This document shows positions 41,011 to 49,950 of a stretch of DNA of 64,000 nt, one piece after another. Position numbers and translations under genes: made by a program. Position 1 is the first letter of the stretch. The number at the start of each line of letters is the position of its first letter. Origin of the DNA: an uncultured Litoreibacter sp. (lineage in GTDB: Bacteria > Pseudomonadota > Alphaproteobacteria > Rhodobacterales > Rhodobacteraceae); contig CANLOU010000001.1 in assembly GCA_947492995.1 (NCBI GenBank), positions 1 through 64,000 on the forward strand, given 5' to 3'. The notes under the pieces are model-generated. The model was given only the letters and a program-made list of their open reading frames with translations. It was not told the origin of the DNA and made no database searches.

Positions 41011-42426
41011 ATGAACATGAAGCAGCTTATATGCGCGGGCCTGATCGGCCTTGCGTCTACTACGTTTACACCAGTCATGGGTTTTGCTCAAAATCTGAGC
41101 ATTACGAGCGGGTCAACCGCCCGGAACCTCAACGTCGCAATCAACCGCGCCGTTGTCGTCGAAAGCGACGTACCGTTCGCGGAACTTTCAGTCGCTAACC
41201 CCTCTATCGCGGACATCGCGACATTGTCGGACCGCACAATCTACGTGCTGGGCAAGGCACCCGGGCGCACAACGCTCACTTTGCTTGGCCCCGACGGCAA
41301 ACTCATCACAAATGTTGAAGTGCGCGTCTCCCCTGACATCGCAGAATTCAAAGAACGCCTCCGCGAAGTACTGCCAGGCGAAAAAATCGAGGTACGCACC
41401 GCCAATGACGGGATCGTCCTGTCGGGCACCGTGTCTTCCATCCAAAAACTGGACCGCGCCCTTGATCTGGCACGACGCTACGCGCCCGAGGCGGTCTCAA
41501 ACCTGATGAGCGTCGGCGGCACTCAGCAAGTTATGCTGAAGGTGCGTTTCGCCGAAATGAGCCGTTCGGTCTCGAAAGATCTCTCTGTAAGCCTCGGCTT
41601 CCAGACCGCAGGCGGCAACGTTGGCGCGAATGGTTTCACAAACACGCTTCAGGGCAACGGCAACCCTGCCACCTTCGGGACCGGTGGAACAATCGCATCG
41701 TCTCGTGAACGCAATGGGGCATTGGCCATCGGCTTCGGCAGCGGCAGCCTGCAAGCTGCGGTTCTTATTGAAGCACTTGAATCCAAAGGGCTTGTTCGCA
41801 CTCTCGCCGAACCAAACCTGACCGCGCTCTCTGGCCAGCAGGCCGAGTTCCTCGCAGGCGGCGAAGTTCCGATCCCAATTCCAAGCGACAATGGCATTGC
41901 CATCGAATATCGCCCCTTCGGTGTTGAGCTTGCCTTCACACCAACCGTGGTCGACCAGGATGTGATTAACCTGAACTTGGCCACCTCGGTATCGAGCTTG
42001 GACACAACCAACACGATCACGATTGACGGCACCTCGGTTCCGGGCTTCAGCAAGCGCGCGTCCTCCACAACGGTTGAGCTGCGTGACGGCGAAAGCTTCG
42101 CAATCGCCGGGCTTTTGCAGGATGACTTTGCAGACCTGTCCAGCCAAGTGCCATGGCTCGGGGACCTGCCGGTTCTTGGCGCTCTGTTCCGCAGTGCAAA
42201 CTACGCTCGGAACCAGACAGAGCTGGTGATTATCATCACAGCCCACCTTGTCACACCAAGCCGCGGCGACAGTTTCGTACTGCCAACCGACCGCATCCGT
42301 CCACCAACCGAACGCGAGCTGTTCCTGAATGGTAAAGTCGCACAGACTGTGCGCAGTTCCAAAGGCGCTACAGGCGAAGTAGCCCGCCAGGACTTCTCGG
42401 GCTCATACGGCTACGTTTTGGAGTAA
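41011..42426 (+). CDS. cpaC: Tad pilus outer-membrane secretin CpaC/RcpA
   Basis: 471 residues. Signal peptide 1-26 ('MNMKQLICAGLIGLAS'). The N-terminal pilus-assembly domain has 'YVLGKAPGRTTLTLLGPDGK'; a BON-like region follows ('GIVLSGTVSSIQKLDRALDL'), then the secretin domain with 'EALESKGLVRTLAEPNLTAL', 'SGQQAEFLAGGEVPIPI' and 'VPWLGDLPVLGALFRS'. It forms the outer-membrane ring for the pilus. GGCAGG at 41001-41006 is the likely ribosome-binding site. Confidence 0.95.
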   Translation: MNMKQLICAGLIGLASTTFTPVMGFAQNLSITSGSTARNLNVAINRAVVVESDVPFAELSVANPSIADIATLSDRTIYVLGKAPGRTTLTLLGPDGKLITNVEVRVSPDIAEFKERLREVLPGEKIEVRTANDGIVLSGTVSSIQKLDRALDLARRYAPEAVSNLMSVGGTQQVMLKVRFAEMSRSVSKDLSVSLGFQTAGGNVGANGFTNTLQGNGNPATFGTGGTIASSRERNGALAIGFGSGSLQAAVLIEALESKGLVRTLAEPNLTALSGQQAEFLAGGEVPIPIPSDNGIAIEYRPFGVELAFTPTVVDQDVINLNLATSVSSLDTTNTITIDGTSVPGFSKRASSTTVELRDGESFAIAGLLQDDFADLSSQVPWLGDLPVLGALFRSANYARNQTELVIIITAHLVTPSRGDSFVLPTDRIRPPTERELFLNGKVAQTVRSSKGATGEVARQDFSGSYGYVLE

Positions 42427-42432
42427 TATCAG

Positions 42433-43074
42433 ATGTTTAAGTCAACCAGCACCATCGCACTACTCGCCGTTATGACCGTCAGTCTCAGCGCTTGCGGTGG
42501 CGATTTCTACCGCGAAGCCGGCGCAACCGTCGACGAGGGCGGCTTCGGCAACCCGACCATGACCAACACGCTGATCTCCACAGGTCAGCTGGCGGTGGCG
42601 GAAGGTCTTGCAAACAGATTTGCAAATGAAGTCTCGCCATCGGTCAACTTTGCCTTCGGCAGCTCTACCTTGGATGCCACGGCCAGACAGGTGCTGCTCA
42701 AGCAGGCCAACTGGATCCGTCAATTCCCCGAAGTTCGCTTCCGGGTCTACGGCCACACCGATTTGGTTGGCTCCAACAGTTCCAACAAGGCCCTTGGCCT
42801 GCGTCGCGCCAATTCGGTCGTCTCTTTCCTGACCCGTCAGGGGATCAGCCGGTCGCGTCTTGAAGCGGTCGTCTCCTTCGGCGAAACGCAGCCGCTGGTT
42901 GTGACCCAGGGCCGCGAACGTCGCAACCGCCGGACAGTGACGGAAGTCACAGGCTTCGTGCAAGGGCACCCTGCCCTGCTCGACGGTAAGTATGCTCAGA
43001 TCATCTACCGCGAACATGTTGAATCTGCGGGACGTTCCGTCTTTGACGAAGTCTCCGCCGGTGTGACCCAATAA
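42433..43074 (+). CDS. OmpA-family lipoprotein of the Tad locus
   Basis: 213 residues, 6 bases after cpaC. 'AVMTVSLSAC' is a lipobox, with Cys at about 21. Residues about 70-180 are an OmpA C-terminal peptidoglycan-binding domain ('NFAFGSSTLDATARQVLLKQ', 'FRVYGHTDLVGSNSSNKALG'). It occupies the place of CpaD/RcpB in other tad loci, probably anchoring the secretin to the wall. A terminator follows. Confidence 0.87.
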   Translation: MFKSTSTIALLAVMTVSLSACGGDFYREAGATVDEGGFGNPTMTNTLISTGQLAVAEGLANRFANEVSPSVNFAFGSSTLDATARQVLLKQANWIRQFPEVRFRVYGHTDLVGSNSSNKALGLRRANSVVSFLTRQGISRSRLEAVVSFGETQPLVVTQGRERRNRRTVTEVTGFVQGHPALLDGKYAQIIYREHVESAGRSVFDEVSAGVTQ

Positions 43075-43081
43075 ACTCAAT

Positions 43082-43120
43082 CTGGGGAATGTTGCAAATA
43101 GCTGCACATTCCCCAGTTTT
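43082..43120 (+). terminator. terminator after the ompA-like gene
   Basis: CTGGGGAATGT (43082-43092) and ACATTCCCCAG (43106-43116) are perfect 11-bp arms followed by TTTT. The inner loop can extend pairing. The 3' arm ACATTCCCCAG occurs again at 43149-43159 without a partner. Confidence 0.85.
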
Positions 43121-43309
43121 AGGCCATTTTGGCCGCAATCTCGCCCACATTCCCCAGCATTGATTGTCCCGAGAACGCCGACAATTCCGACTTAAAACGG
43201 AAAATTCGGTTCAAAATAGGCAATCAGGTTGTCTCGACGCTAACGCTTCAGAAAGCAGGTCGAGGTAGCCACAGACCCGAATCCGATCCGGGGCAGTTGG
43301 GACAAGAGC

Positions 43310-44572
43310 ATGACGAGTAATGTAGCATTACAACCAGAGGCGGCACCAATTGCCGCTTGTACCGTCGCCCGCGACGTTCAGAACTTTGATCTGCTGATCG
43401 AAGACATGGAAACCGAGCTTGGCGAAAGCTGGGGTGATCTGAACTTCAACGACGCCAACGCATATCTCAGCCAGCCTGACGCCAGCGAGCTTGAGTTCAT
43501 CGCCATCGCGGTGGATCAACAAGACGAGGACAAGCTGACCGAGATCGGCGACCTGATTACCCGCACCAAAGACATGGGCATCCGGGTGATTTTGATCGCA
43601 GATGACCTGTCGCCAATTGCATTGCACCAGTTGTTGAAGCTGGGTGCAGATGATTTTGTGCCCTATCCGTTGCCGGAAGGGGCGTTGCACGATGCGATTG
43701 AACGCATCCGCACCCCGGACCCGGAACCCGTCGTCATCTACGAAGAAGCGCCCGCCGCAACAGGTGGCACGTCGCTGCGCACCGCCAAACCTGGCGACTG
43801 CAACGGCGTTATCCTTCCGGTACATGGCCTTGCAGGTGGGGCGGGCAGCTCCACATTTGCCGTTAACCTCGCTTGGGAGTTGGCGACCGTAGACAAGAAG
43901 AACAGCCCAAAGGTGTGCTTGCTTGATCTGGACTTCCAGTTCGGCTCCGCCTCGACCTATCTGGACCTGCCCCGCCGCGATGCGGTTTACGAGCTGTTGT
44001 CCGACATCGAAAGCGCGGATGACGAGGCCTTCAAACAAACTTTGCTGCAGTTCAACGAGACGATAAGCGTCCTGACCGCGCCCGCTGACATTTTGCCATT
44101 GGACCTGGTCAGCCCGGCCGAGATTGAGGCTTTGGTCAAATTGGCCCAGCGCAACTTCGATTTTGTCGTCATCGACATGCCAACATCGCTGGTGCAATGG
44201 ACCGAAACTATTCTGGGTCTGTCTCAGGTGTATTTCGGTCTGCTGGAATTGGACCTGCGCTCCGCGCAAAACGCCCTGCGTATGATCCGCGCCCTCAAGG
44301 CCGAAGATCTGCCGCATGAAAAAATTCGGTATGCGCTGAACCGCGCGCCGAAATTTACGGATATGGCCGGTAAGAGCCGCGCCAAACGCATGGCTGAAAG
44401 CCTTGATATCGACCTGTCCTTGCACTTGCCCGATGGCGGCAAGCAGGTCCCGCAATCCTGCGATCATGGCCTGCCTATTGCTGATACCGCGGCGAAAAAC
44501 CCGCTGCGCAAGGAAATCGCGAAACTTGCTCAATCGCTGCTCGATGTCGAGCGCGTTGAAGAGACCGGATAG
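43310..44572 (+). CDS. cpaE: Tad pilus localisation ATPase CpaE/TadZ
   Basis: 420 residues. The N-terminal half is a receiver-like domain ('VILIADDLSPIALHQLLKLG', 'ADDFVPYPLPEGAL'). The C-terminal half is MinD/ParA-like: the P-loop position reads 'GLAGGAGSSTFAVNLAWELA', lacking the usual Lys-Gly-Gly and the Lys before Ser-Thr, while 'VCLLDLDFQFGS' and 'FDFVVIDMP' are kept. TadZ proteins commonly have such an atypical Walker A and place the pilus machine at the pole. It has 234 bases of leader after the terminator, so probably its own promoter. Confidence 0.92.
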   Translation: MTSNVALQPEAAPIAACTVARDVQNFDLLIEDMETELGESWGDLNFNDANAYLSQPDASELEFIAIAVDQQDEDKLTEIGDLITRTKDMGIRVILIADDLSPIALHQLLKLGADDFVPYPLPEGALHDAIERIRTPDPEPVVIYEEAPAATGGTSLRTAKPGDCNGVILPVHGLAGGAGSSTFAVNLAWELATVDKKNSPKVCLLDLDFQFGSASTYLDLPRRDAVYELLSDIESADDEAFKQTLLQFNETISVLTAPADILPLDLVSPAEIEALVKLAQRNFDFVVIDMPTSLVQWTETILGLSQVYFGLLELDLRSAQNALRMIRALKAEDLPHEKIRYALNRAPKFTDMAGKSRAKRMAESLDIDLSLHLPDGGKQVPQSCDHGLPIADTAAKNPLRKEIAKLAQSLLDVERVEETG

Positions 44573-44583
44573 GGGCTACGATC

Positions 44584-46008
44584 ATGTTTTCACGTTACAA
44601 AAAGTCTGACGAGGCTGCAAAACCCGCAGCAGTCGCCGCACCGGAACCGGTCGAGAAAAAAGCCGAAGCGCCAGCGCCGCGCCCGGTGGCCAAGGTCCCT
44701 GTGGATTCCGCCGCGGCAGACAAGGATCTCAAGCGCCGGCAGAAGCTGGAACAAATTCGGTCCGAATTGCACCACCGCTTGCTGGACAACTTGAACCTGG
44801 CCGCGTTGGAAGACGCGCCGGAAAAGGAACTCAAAGCCGAAATCGCTGCAATCTGCGCCGAGGGCCTGGAAGAAATGGCGATCATCCTGAACAAGGAAGA
44901 GCGCCAGAACCTCCACTCGGAACTGTTCGACGAAGTGACCGGCCTCGGGCCCCTTGAACCGCTTCTGAAAGACGAAACCGTCAACGATATTCTGGTCAAC
45001 GGCCCAAATCGCGTGTTCATCGAACGCGACGGTAAGCTGGAACTGACCGCCACGCGTTTCAAGGACGAAAAGCATCTGCTGCGCATCATCGACAAGATCG
45101 TGTCCGCCGTTGGCCGTCGCGTCGATGAAAGCAACCCTTACGTGGATGCCCGTTTGAAAGACGGCTCGCGTTTCAACGCCATGGTGCCGCCAATTGCGGT
45201 GGACGGCTCGCTCGTCTCCATTCGTAAGTTTAAGAAAGAAAAGCTGGGCATCGACGACCTGTGCAAATTCGGCGCCTTCTCGGAAGAGATGGCCGCGTAT
45301 TTGCAAGCCGCCGTTGCCTGTCGGCTGAACATCATCGTGTCGGGCGGTACCGGCTCTGGTAAAACGACCACGCTGAACGCGCTGTCGTCTTTCATCGACA
45401 ACTCGGAACGCATCCTGACGATCGAGGATACGGCCGAACTTCAGCTCCAGCAGGTCCATGTCGGCCGGATGGAATCGCGCCCCGCCAACGTTGAAGGCAA
45501 AGGCGCAGTTTCGCAGCGCGACTGTCTCAAGAACGCCCTTCGGATGCGCCCTGACCGCATCATCGTGGGGGAAACGCGTGGCGAAGAAGTTATCGACATG
45601 TTGCAAGCCATGAACACGGGCCACGATGGGTCGATGACCACGATCCACGCCAACTCTGCGCGTGACGGGGTTTCGCGTCTGGAAAACATGATTGCGATGG
45701 CCGGTATCGAAATGCCGATCAAAGCGGTGCGCGCACAAATCTCAAGCGCTGTGAACCTGATCGTGCAGGCCTCGCGTCTGCAAGACGGCTCGCGCCGCAT
45801 GGTGTCGATCACCGAAATCACCGGGATGGAGGGCGACGTTATCTCCATGCAGGAAGTGTTCCGCTATCAGCGCCTTGGCCTGAAACCCGACGGCAAAATT
45901 CTTGGGCAGTTCACCCCGCTCGGTGTGCGCTCGCATTATTCGGACCGGTTCAAGCAGTGGGGCTACGATTTGCCTGCCTCCATCTATGAACCTGTTGCGG
46001 CGGAGTAA
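44584..46008 (+). CDS. cpaF: Tad pilus assembly ATPase CpaF/TadA
   Basis: 474 residues. A low-complexity Ala/Pro/Lys-rich N-terminus (to about 40) leads into the type II/IV secretion ATPase: '[20 protein letters not shown]', Walker A '[20 protein letters not shown]', Asp box '[20 protein letters not shown]', Walker B '[16 protein letters not shown]' and His box '[16 protein letters not shown]'. It is the motor for pilus extension, in the cytoplasm at the inner membrane. It starts 11 bases after cpaE. Confidence 0.96.
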   Translation: MFSRYKKSDEAAKPAAVAAPEPVEKKAEAPAPRPVAKVPVDSAAADKDLKRRQKLEQIRSELHHRLLDNLNLAALEDAPEKELKAEIAAICAEGLEEMAIILNKEERQNLHSELFDEVTGLGPLEPLLKDETVNDILVNGPNRVFIERDGKLELTATRFKDEKHLLRIIDKIVSAVGRRVDESNPYVDARLKDGSRFNAMVPPIAVDGSLVSIRKFKKEKLGIDDLCKFGAFSEEMAAYLQAAVACRLNIIVSGGTGSGKTTTLNALSSFIDNSERILTIEDTAELQLQQVHVGRMESRPANVEGKGAVSQRDCLKNALRMRPDRIIVGETRGEEVIDMLQAMNTGHDGSMTTIHANSARDGVSRLENMIAMAGIEMPIKAVRAQISSAVNLIVQASRLQDGSRRMVSITEITGMEGDVISMQEVFRYQRLGLKPDGKILGQFTPLGVRSHYSDRFKQWGYDLPASIYEPVAAE

Positions 46009-46014
46009 TCAGTC

Positions 46015-46983
46015 ATGAACATTTCATTCGAACCACTCCTGTACGGCATTATCTTTGTCGCCGTGCTGATGATGATCGAAGGCATCTATCTGGTGGTCTT
46101 CGGCAAATCCATCAGCCTGAACAGCAAGGTGAATCGCCGCTTGGACATGATCCAAAAAGGCGGGTCGCGCGAAAAGGTGTTGGAACAGCTCCGCAAGGAG
46201 ATGAACCAGCATATGAAATCCGGCGGCATCCCGCTCTATTCGATGCTCGCGGACAAGGCGCAGCGCGCCAATATCGCGTTCTCGCCCACCGCGCTGATCG
46301 GGATCATGGCCGCCTTGTCGGTCGTGGTATTCATGATCTTGTCGCAGATGACAGCTGCATCCGCGCCCATTCGGGGTCTTATCGCTGTCGCAATGGGCAT
46401 CGGCGCGGTCTATGTCTGGGTGAACAACAAATGCAAAAAGCGTCTTGCCTTGCTGGAGGAACAGCTGCCTGACGCCATTGAATTGATGGTGCGCTCGCTC
46501 CGCGTTGGACATCCGTTTTCCTCCGCCATCAACATCGTCGCCAAGGAAGTCGCTGACCCGCTTGGCACAGAATTCGGCGTTATCGCGGACGAGGCCGCCT
46601 ATGGTCGCGACGTGTCAGAAAGCCTCAAACACCTGGCCGAACGCATGGACATGCAGGATTTGCGCTTCCTTGCCGTGGCCGTGACCATCCAACAAACGTC
46701 CGGTGGTAACCTCGCCGAAATTTTGCATGGCCTGTCTCAGGTTATCCGCGCCCGGTTCAAGCTGTTCCGCCGCGTGAAGGCCATCACCGCCGAGGCCAAA
46801 TGGTCCGGCATGTTCCTGTCTGTTTTCCCGCTGCTCGCGCTGGTCGGGATCAACATCATGGAGCCAGATTATTATGTCGACGTGAAGGACACCGAGTTCT
46901 TCATCCCTGCCTGCCTCGCCGTGGGCGTGTTCCTGACCGTAAACATGATCTTTATGCGGATCATGGTGAACATCAAAGTGTAA
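46015..46983 (+). CDS. tadB: inner-membrane platform protein TadB
   Basis: 322 residues, 6 bases after cpaF. Transmembrane helices at about 7-28, 95-115, 120-140, 265-285 and 295-315 flank a T2SSF domain ('EEQLPDAIELMVRSLRVGHP', 'LKHLAERMDMQDLRFLAVAV', 'QQTSGGNLAEILHGLSQVIR'). With TadC it forms the pilus platform on which CpaF acts. Confidence 0.95.
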   Translation: MNISFEPLLYGIIFVAVLMMIEGIYLVVFGKSISLNSKVNRRLDMIQKGGSREKVLEQLRKEMNQHMKSGGIPLYSMLADKAQRANIAFSPTALIGIMAALSVVVFMILSQMTAASAPIRGLIAVAMGIGAVYVWVNNKCKKRLALLEEQLPDAIELMVRSLRVGHPFSSAINIVAKEVADPLGTEFGVIADEAAYGRDVSESLKHLAERMDMQDLRFLAVAVTIQQTSGGNLAEILHGLSQVIRARFKLFRRVKAITAEAKWSGMFLSVFPLLALVGINIMEPDYYVDVKDTEFFIPACLAVGVFLTVNMIFMRIMVNIKV

Positions 46984-46995
46984 TGGATCAGACCG

Positions 46996-47979
46996 ATGCT
47001 TGACCAAATCAACACCTATCTCATCGACATGCTTGGCCCTCTGGGCCCGCTGATTGCCGTTGGCTTTCTTGGCGTGATCCTGATCCTCGTGACCTTGCCG
47101 ATCATGATGAACAAAAAGCAGGATCCAATGGATCGCCTGAAGGCGCGGGTCAAGAAGAACGGCGGCCAGGAAACCGCCTCGTCTGAAGCCGCGGCCTTGC
47201 GGCGCAAGGGCGGCACCGACAAGCTTGATAAATACGCCAAATTCCTTGAGCCCGAGGACAAAGAACAGCTGGCAGGCATGAAGCTGAAGTTGCTGCAGGC
47301 CGGCTACAAACAAAAGTCCGCTGTGCGCACATTCCACTTCATGCAATTTGCGCTGGGTTTGCTGTTCCTCACCTTTGGCCTGATCTACGCGCTGTTTCTT
47401 GCAGGCGACGACATATCGACGCGCAACCTGATCTTGTCGATCGTCATTCCCGGCGGTGCGGGCTACTACCTGCCCAAATACTGGATCGAACGCCGCAGTC
47501 AGGAACGTGTCACCCAGATCGAAGCCGGTTTCCCCGATGCGCTTGACCTGATGTTGGTGTGCGTCGAGGCCGGCCAAGGTCTCGATCAGGCGATCATTCG
47601 CGTGGCGTCCGAAATTCGGGCCGGCTACCCCGCTTTGGCCGATGAATTTGAAATCGTCGCCCACGAGATGAAGGCCGGTAAGGACCGCGTGACCGTCTTG
47701 AAGGACATGTCGGAACGCGCAGGCGTGCCGGATGTGTCGTCCTTTGTGACGGTGATGATCCAGTCCGCGAGCTTTGGTACCTCCATCGCCGACGCGCTGC
47801 GGGTCTACGCCTCGGAAATGCGTGACAAACGGGTCATGCGTGCCGAAGAAAAAGCAAACGTCCTGCCGACAAAGCTGACACTGGGCACGATGATGTTTAC
47901 GGTGCCGCCATTGATGATTATCCTGATCGGACCATCAATACACGACATCTACGTCAACCTTAACGGCGGTGGTTTATAG
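46996..47979 (+). CDS. tadC: inner-membrane platform protein TadC
   Basis: 327 residues, 12 bases after tadB. A T2SSF domain near 180-300 contains 'AGFPDALDLMLVCVEAGQGL' and 'SFVTVMIQSASFGTSIADAL'; the C-terminal helix is 'TMMFTVPPLMIILIGPSIHD'. The first 28 residues are another membrane helix. Partner of TadB. Confidence 0.95.
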   Translation: MLDQINTYLIDMLGPLGPLIAVGFLGVILILVTLPIMMNKKQDPMDRLKARVKKNGGQETASSEAAALRRKGGTDKLDKYAKFLEPEDKEQLAGMKLKLLQAGYKQKSAVRTFHFMQFALGLLFLTFGLIYALFLAGDDISTRNLILSIVIPGGAGYYLPKYWIERRSQERVTQIEAGFPDALDLMLVCVEAGQGLDQAIIRVASEIRAGYPALADEFEIVAHEMKAGKDRVTVLKDMSERAGVPDVSSFVTVMIQSASFGTSIADALRVYASEMRDKRVMRAEEKANVLPTKLTLGTMMFTVPPLMIILIGPSIHDIYVNLNGGGL

Positions 47980-47982
47980 CGT

Positions 47983-48546
47983 TTGAAACATGTGGTGGGG
48001 ACCGCGCTGATCCTGACAGCTCTCGCTGCGTGCGAGCCTAAGCCCCCGGCCACCGGCACGGGGGCTGACCCCTTTGCGCCAGCAGGATCTGTGGGCCGAG
48101 CTGAATCCGTGGACGGCCTGATCGTCGGCCACCGGCTGATGGCGGCGGGCGAATATGAACTGGCGCTCAAAGCCTATCTGCGCGCCGCGGGCGAGACCGG
48201 GACCACCGTCGATGTTCTTTCGGCGCTGGGCTCGGCGAACATTCATCTGGGCCGCCTCGGGCAGGCCGAAGACCTGCTGCGCAAGGCCATAAAAGAAGAC
48301 CAGAAATTCGTGCCCGCATGGAACAACCTCGGCGTTGTGTTGATGGAGCGCCAAAAAATTGCCGAAGCCGCCCGCGTGTTTCAAACCGCCTTCGCGCTGG
48401 ATAGTGGCAATTCTGACGAAATCCGGCAAAACCTGCAGCGCGCGCTCGCACAAATCGAAAATCCCGCGTATACAAGTGAAAAGAAAGAAGCCTTCGACTT
48501 GGTACGTCGTGGCAGAGGGCAGTACTTGATCCTATCAACGCCCTAA
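47983..48546 (+). CDS. tadD: TPR lipoprotein TadD
   Basis: 187 residues from TTG 47983, 3 bases after tadC; no ATG fits. 'VVGTALILTALAAC' gives a lipobox (LAAC) near residue 17. Tetratricopeptide repeats run from about 45 to 160 ('GEYELALKAYLRAAGETGTT', 'VPAWNNLGVVLMERQKIAEA'). TadD helps secretin assembly as a pilotin-like protein. A second, longer TPR lipoprotein follows. Confidence 0.88.
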   Translation: MKHVVGTALILTALAACEPKPPATGTGADPFAPAGSVGRAESVDGLIVGHRLMAAGEYELALKAYLRAAGETGTTVDVLSALGSANIHLGRLGQAEDLLRKAIKEDQKFVPAWNNLGVVLMERQKIAEAARVFQTAFALDSGNSDEIRQNLQRALAQIENPAYTSEKKEAFDLVRRGRGQYLILSTP

Positions 48547-48610
48547 GCCGCACGCGCCGAATAAAAAACAAAATGAAGGCCGTATTGAGAGCAGCAGAGG
48601 ACGCAAAAAC

Positions 48611-49456
48611 ATGCGCCATACCAAAGCAGTTATGCTGTGCATTTCCGGTGCACTAGCCCTTTCCGCCTGTGGAAAATCTGAAGAAGGCGAAGTGACCCGC
48701 GCCCTGAAAGGCGTTAACGTCATTGACGAAAGCAATCTCAACGACATCATGCTGACCTCGGCGGATCCGAACGAGGCGATCACCTATTTCCAACGCACGC
48801 TGAACGACAACCCCGATCGCATCGACCTGCAACGCGGGCTGGCCACCTCGATGATCCGCGCGAAACGCGCAACCGAGGGCGCCGTGCTTTGGAAAAAAGT
48901 AACCCAGCACGAAGACGCAACCCATGACGACCAAATGAGTTATGCCGATGCGCTGATCCGCACCGGTGATTGGGATGGCGCGGAAAAGGTGCTCGACGCC
49001 GTTCCGCCCACCATTGAAACCTTCCAACGCTACAAGCTTGAGGCCGTCATCGCCGACAGCAACAAAGAGTGGAAGAAGGCCGACAGTTTCTACGAGACCG
49101 CGATTGGCCTGACCACGGCGCCGGGAAGCATCCTGAACAACTGGGGCTATTCCAAGCTCAGCCGCGGCGACTACCGCGAGGCAGAGCGGCTCTTTGGCGA
49201 GGCCATCACCTACGATTCCGGGCTCTTCACCGCCAAGAACAATATGGTTTTGGCCCGCGCCGCGCAGAAAAACTACACCCTGCCCCTCATCAATGTAACG
49301 CAGGTCGAGCGCGCGCAACTGCTGCACACAATGGCTTTGGCCGCGATCAAGCAGGGCGACACAAACACTGGCAAGGACCTACTTGAGCAGGCCATCGAGA
49401 CGCATCCACAGTATTTCGAGGCCGCCCAGCGCTCCTTGAACAAGCTGGACAGCTAA
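48611..49456 (+). CDS. second TPR lipoprotein of the Tad operon
   Basis: 281 residues from ATG 48611. 'CISGALALSACGKSEEG' is a lipobox region (LSAC, Cys at 20). TPR motifs follow ('DPNEAITYFQRTLNDNPDRI', 'GSILNNWGYSKLSRGDYREA', 'GDTNTGKDLLEQAIETHPQY'). Related to TadD in architecture but longer. It probably supports secretin or pilus assembly at the outer membrane. The prepilin peptidase starts 5 bases later. Confidence 0.85.
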   Translation: MRHTKAVMLCISGALALSACGKSEEGEVTRALKGVNVIDESNLNDIMLTSADPNEAITYFQRTLNDNPDRIDLQRGLATSMIRAKRATEGAVLWKKVTQHEDATHDDQMSYADALIRTGDWDGAEKVLDAVPPTIETFQRYKLEAVIADSNKEWKKADSFYETAIGLTTAPGSILNNWGYSKLSRGDYREAERLFGEAITYDSGLFTAKNNMVLARAAQKNYTLPLINVTQVERAQLLHTMALAAIKQGDTNTGKDLLEQAIETHPQYFEAAQRSLNKLDS

Positions 49457-49461
49457 GCCTC

Positions 49462-49950
49462 ATGTTGTTGCCTGCGTCGGCTGCGCTGTGGTTTCTGCCC
49501 TTCGTTTTGCCCATTTGCCTTTGGGTGGCGTGGTCCGACCTCGCCACCATGAAGATCCCCAACAAAGCGGTTCTGGCGCTGATGGCGGTCTATGTGGTCA
49601 TCGGCCTGATCGCCCTGCCCTTCGCGCAATGGGCGTGGCAACTTACGCATTTCCTGGTGGTTCTGGCCGTGTGTTTCGTGCTATCCATCACGGGCATCGT
49701 CGGGGCGGGCGACGCCAAATTCGCAGCCGCCGCCGCGCCGTTTGTGATGCTGGCCGACAGCGTGAACATCGCAGCCATTTTCGCAATTTGTACCGTTGTG
49801 GGCTTTGTCACGCACCGCGTTGCGCGGGTCACGCCGTTCCGCAAGCTGACGCCCAACTGGGAAAGTTGGGAACGCACCCGCGACTTCCCCATGGGGTACC
49901 CGCTGGCGGGCACCTTGCTAGTCTATCTGGTCTGCGCGTTGATCTACTGA
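49462..49950 (+). CDS. cpaA: prepilin peptidase CpaA/TadV
   Basis: 162 residues, polytopic. The two aspartates of A24 peptidases are in 'WVAWSDLATMKIPNKAVLAL' (near residue 24) and 'GIVGAGDAKFAAAAAPFV'. It cuts the leader from the Flp pilins before the G|AVTVDW site. It lacks the N-methylation domain of full-length PilD, as is normal for TadV. It overlaps the convergent GT-C-like gene by 7 bases. Confidence 0.92.
   Translation: MLLPASAALWFLPFVLPICLWVAWSDLATMKIPNKAVLALMAVYVVIGLIALPFAQWAWQLTHFLVVLAVCFVLSITGIVGAGDAKFAAAAAPFVMLADSVNIAAIFAICTVVGFVTHRVARVTPFRKLTPNWESWERTRDFPMGYPLAGTLLVYLVCALIY

Noticed and set aside
43082-43159. Three ACATTCCCCAG-like motifs as a regulator array
   Set aside because: Two of them are the arms of the terminator after the ompA-like gene; the third alone is not enough to propose an operator array.
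44590-45738. 382-residue minus-strand frame opposite cpaF
   Set aside because: Complete antisense overlap with a highly conserved ATPase; no start signal or domain.
46615-47664. 349-residue minus-strand frame across tadB and tadC
   Set aside because: It spans two well-supported genes on the other strand, and its His/Gln-rich sequence matches no family.
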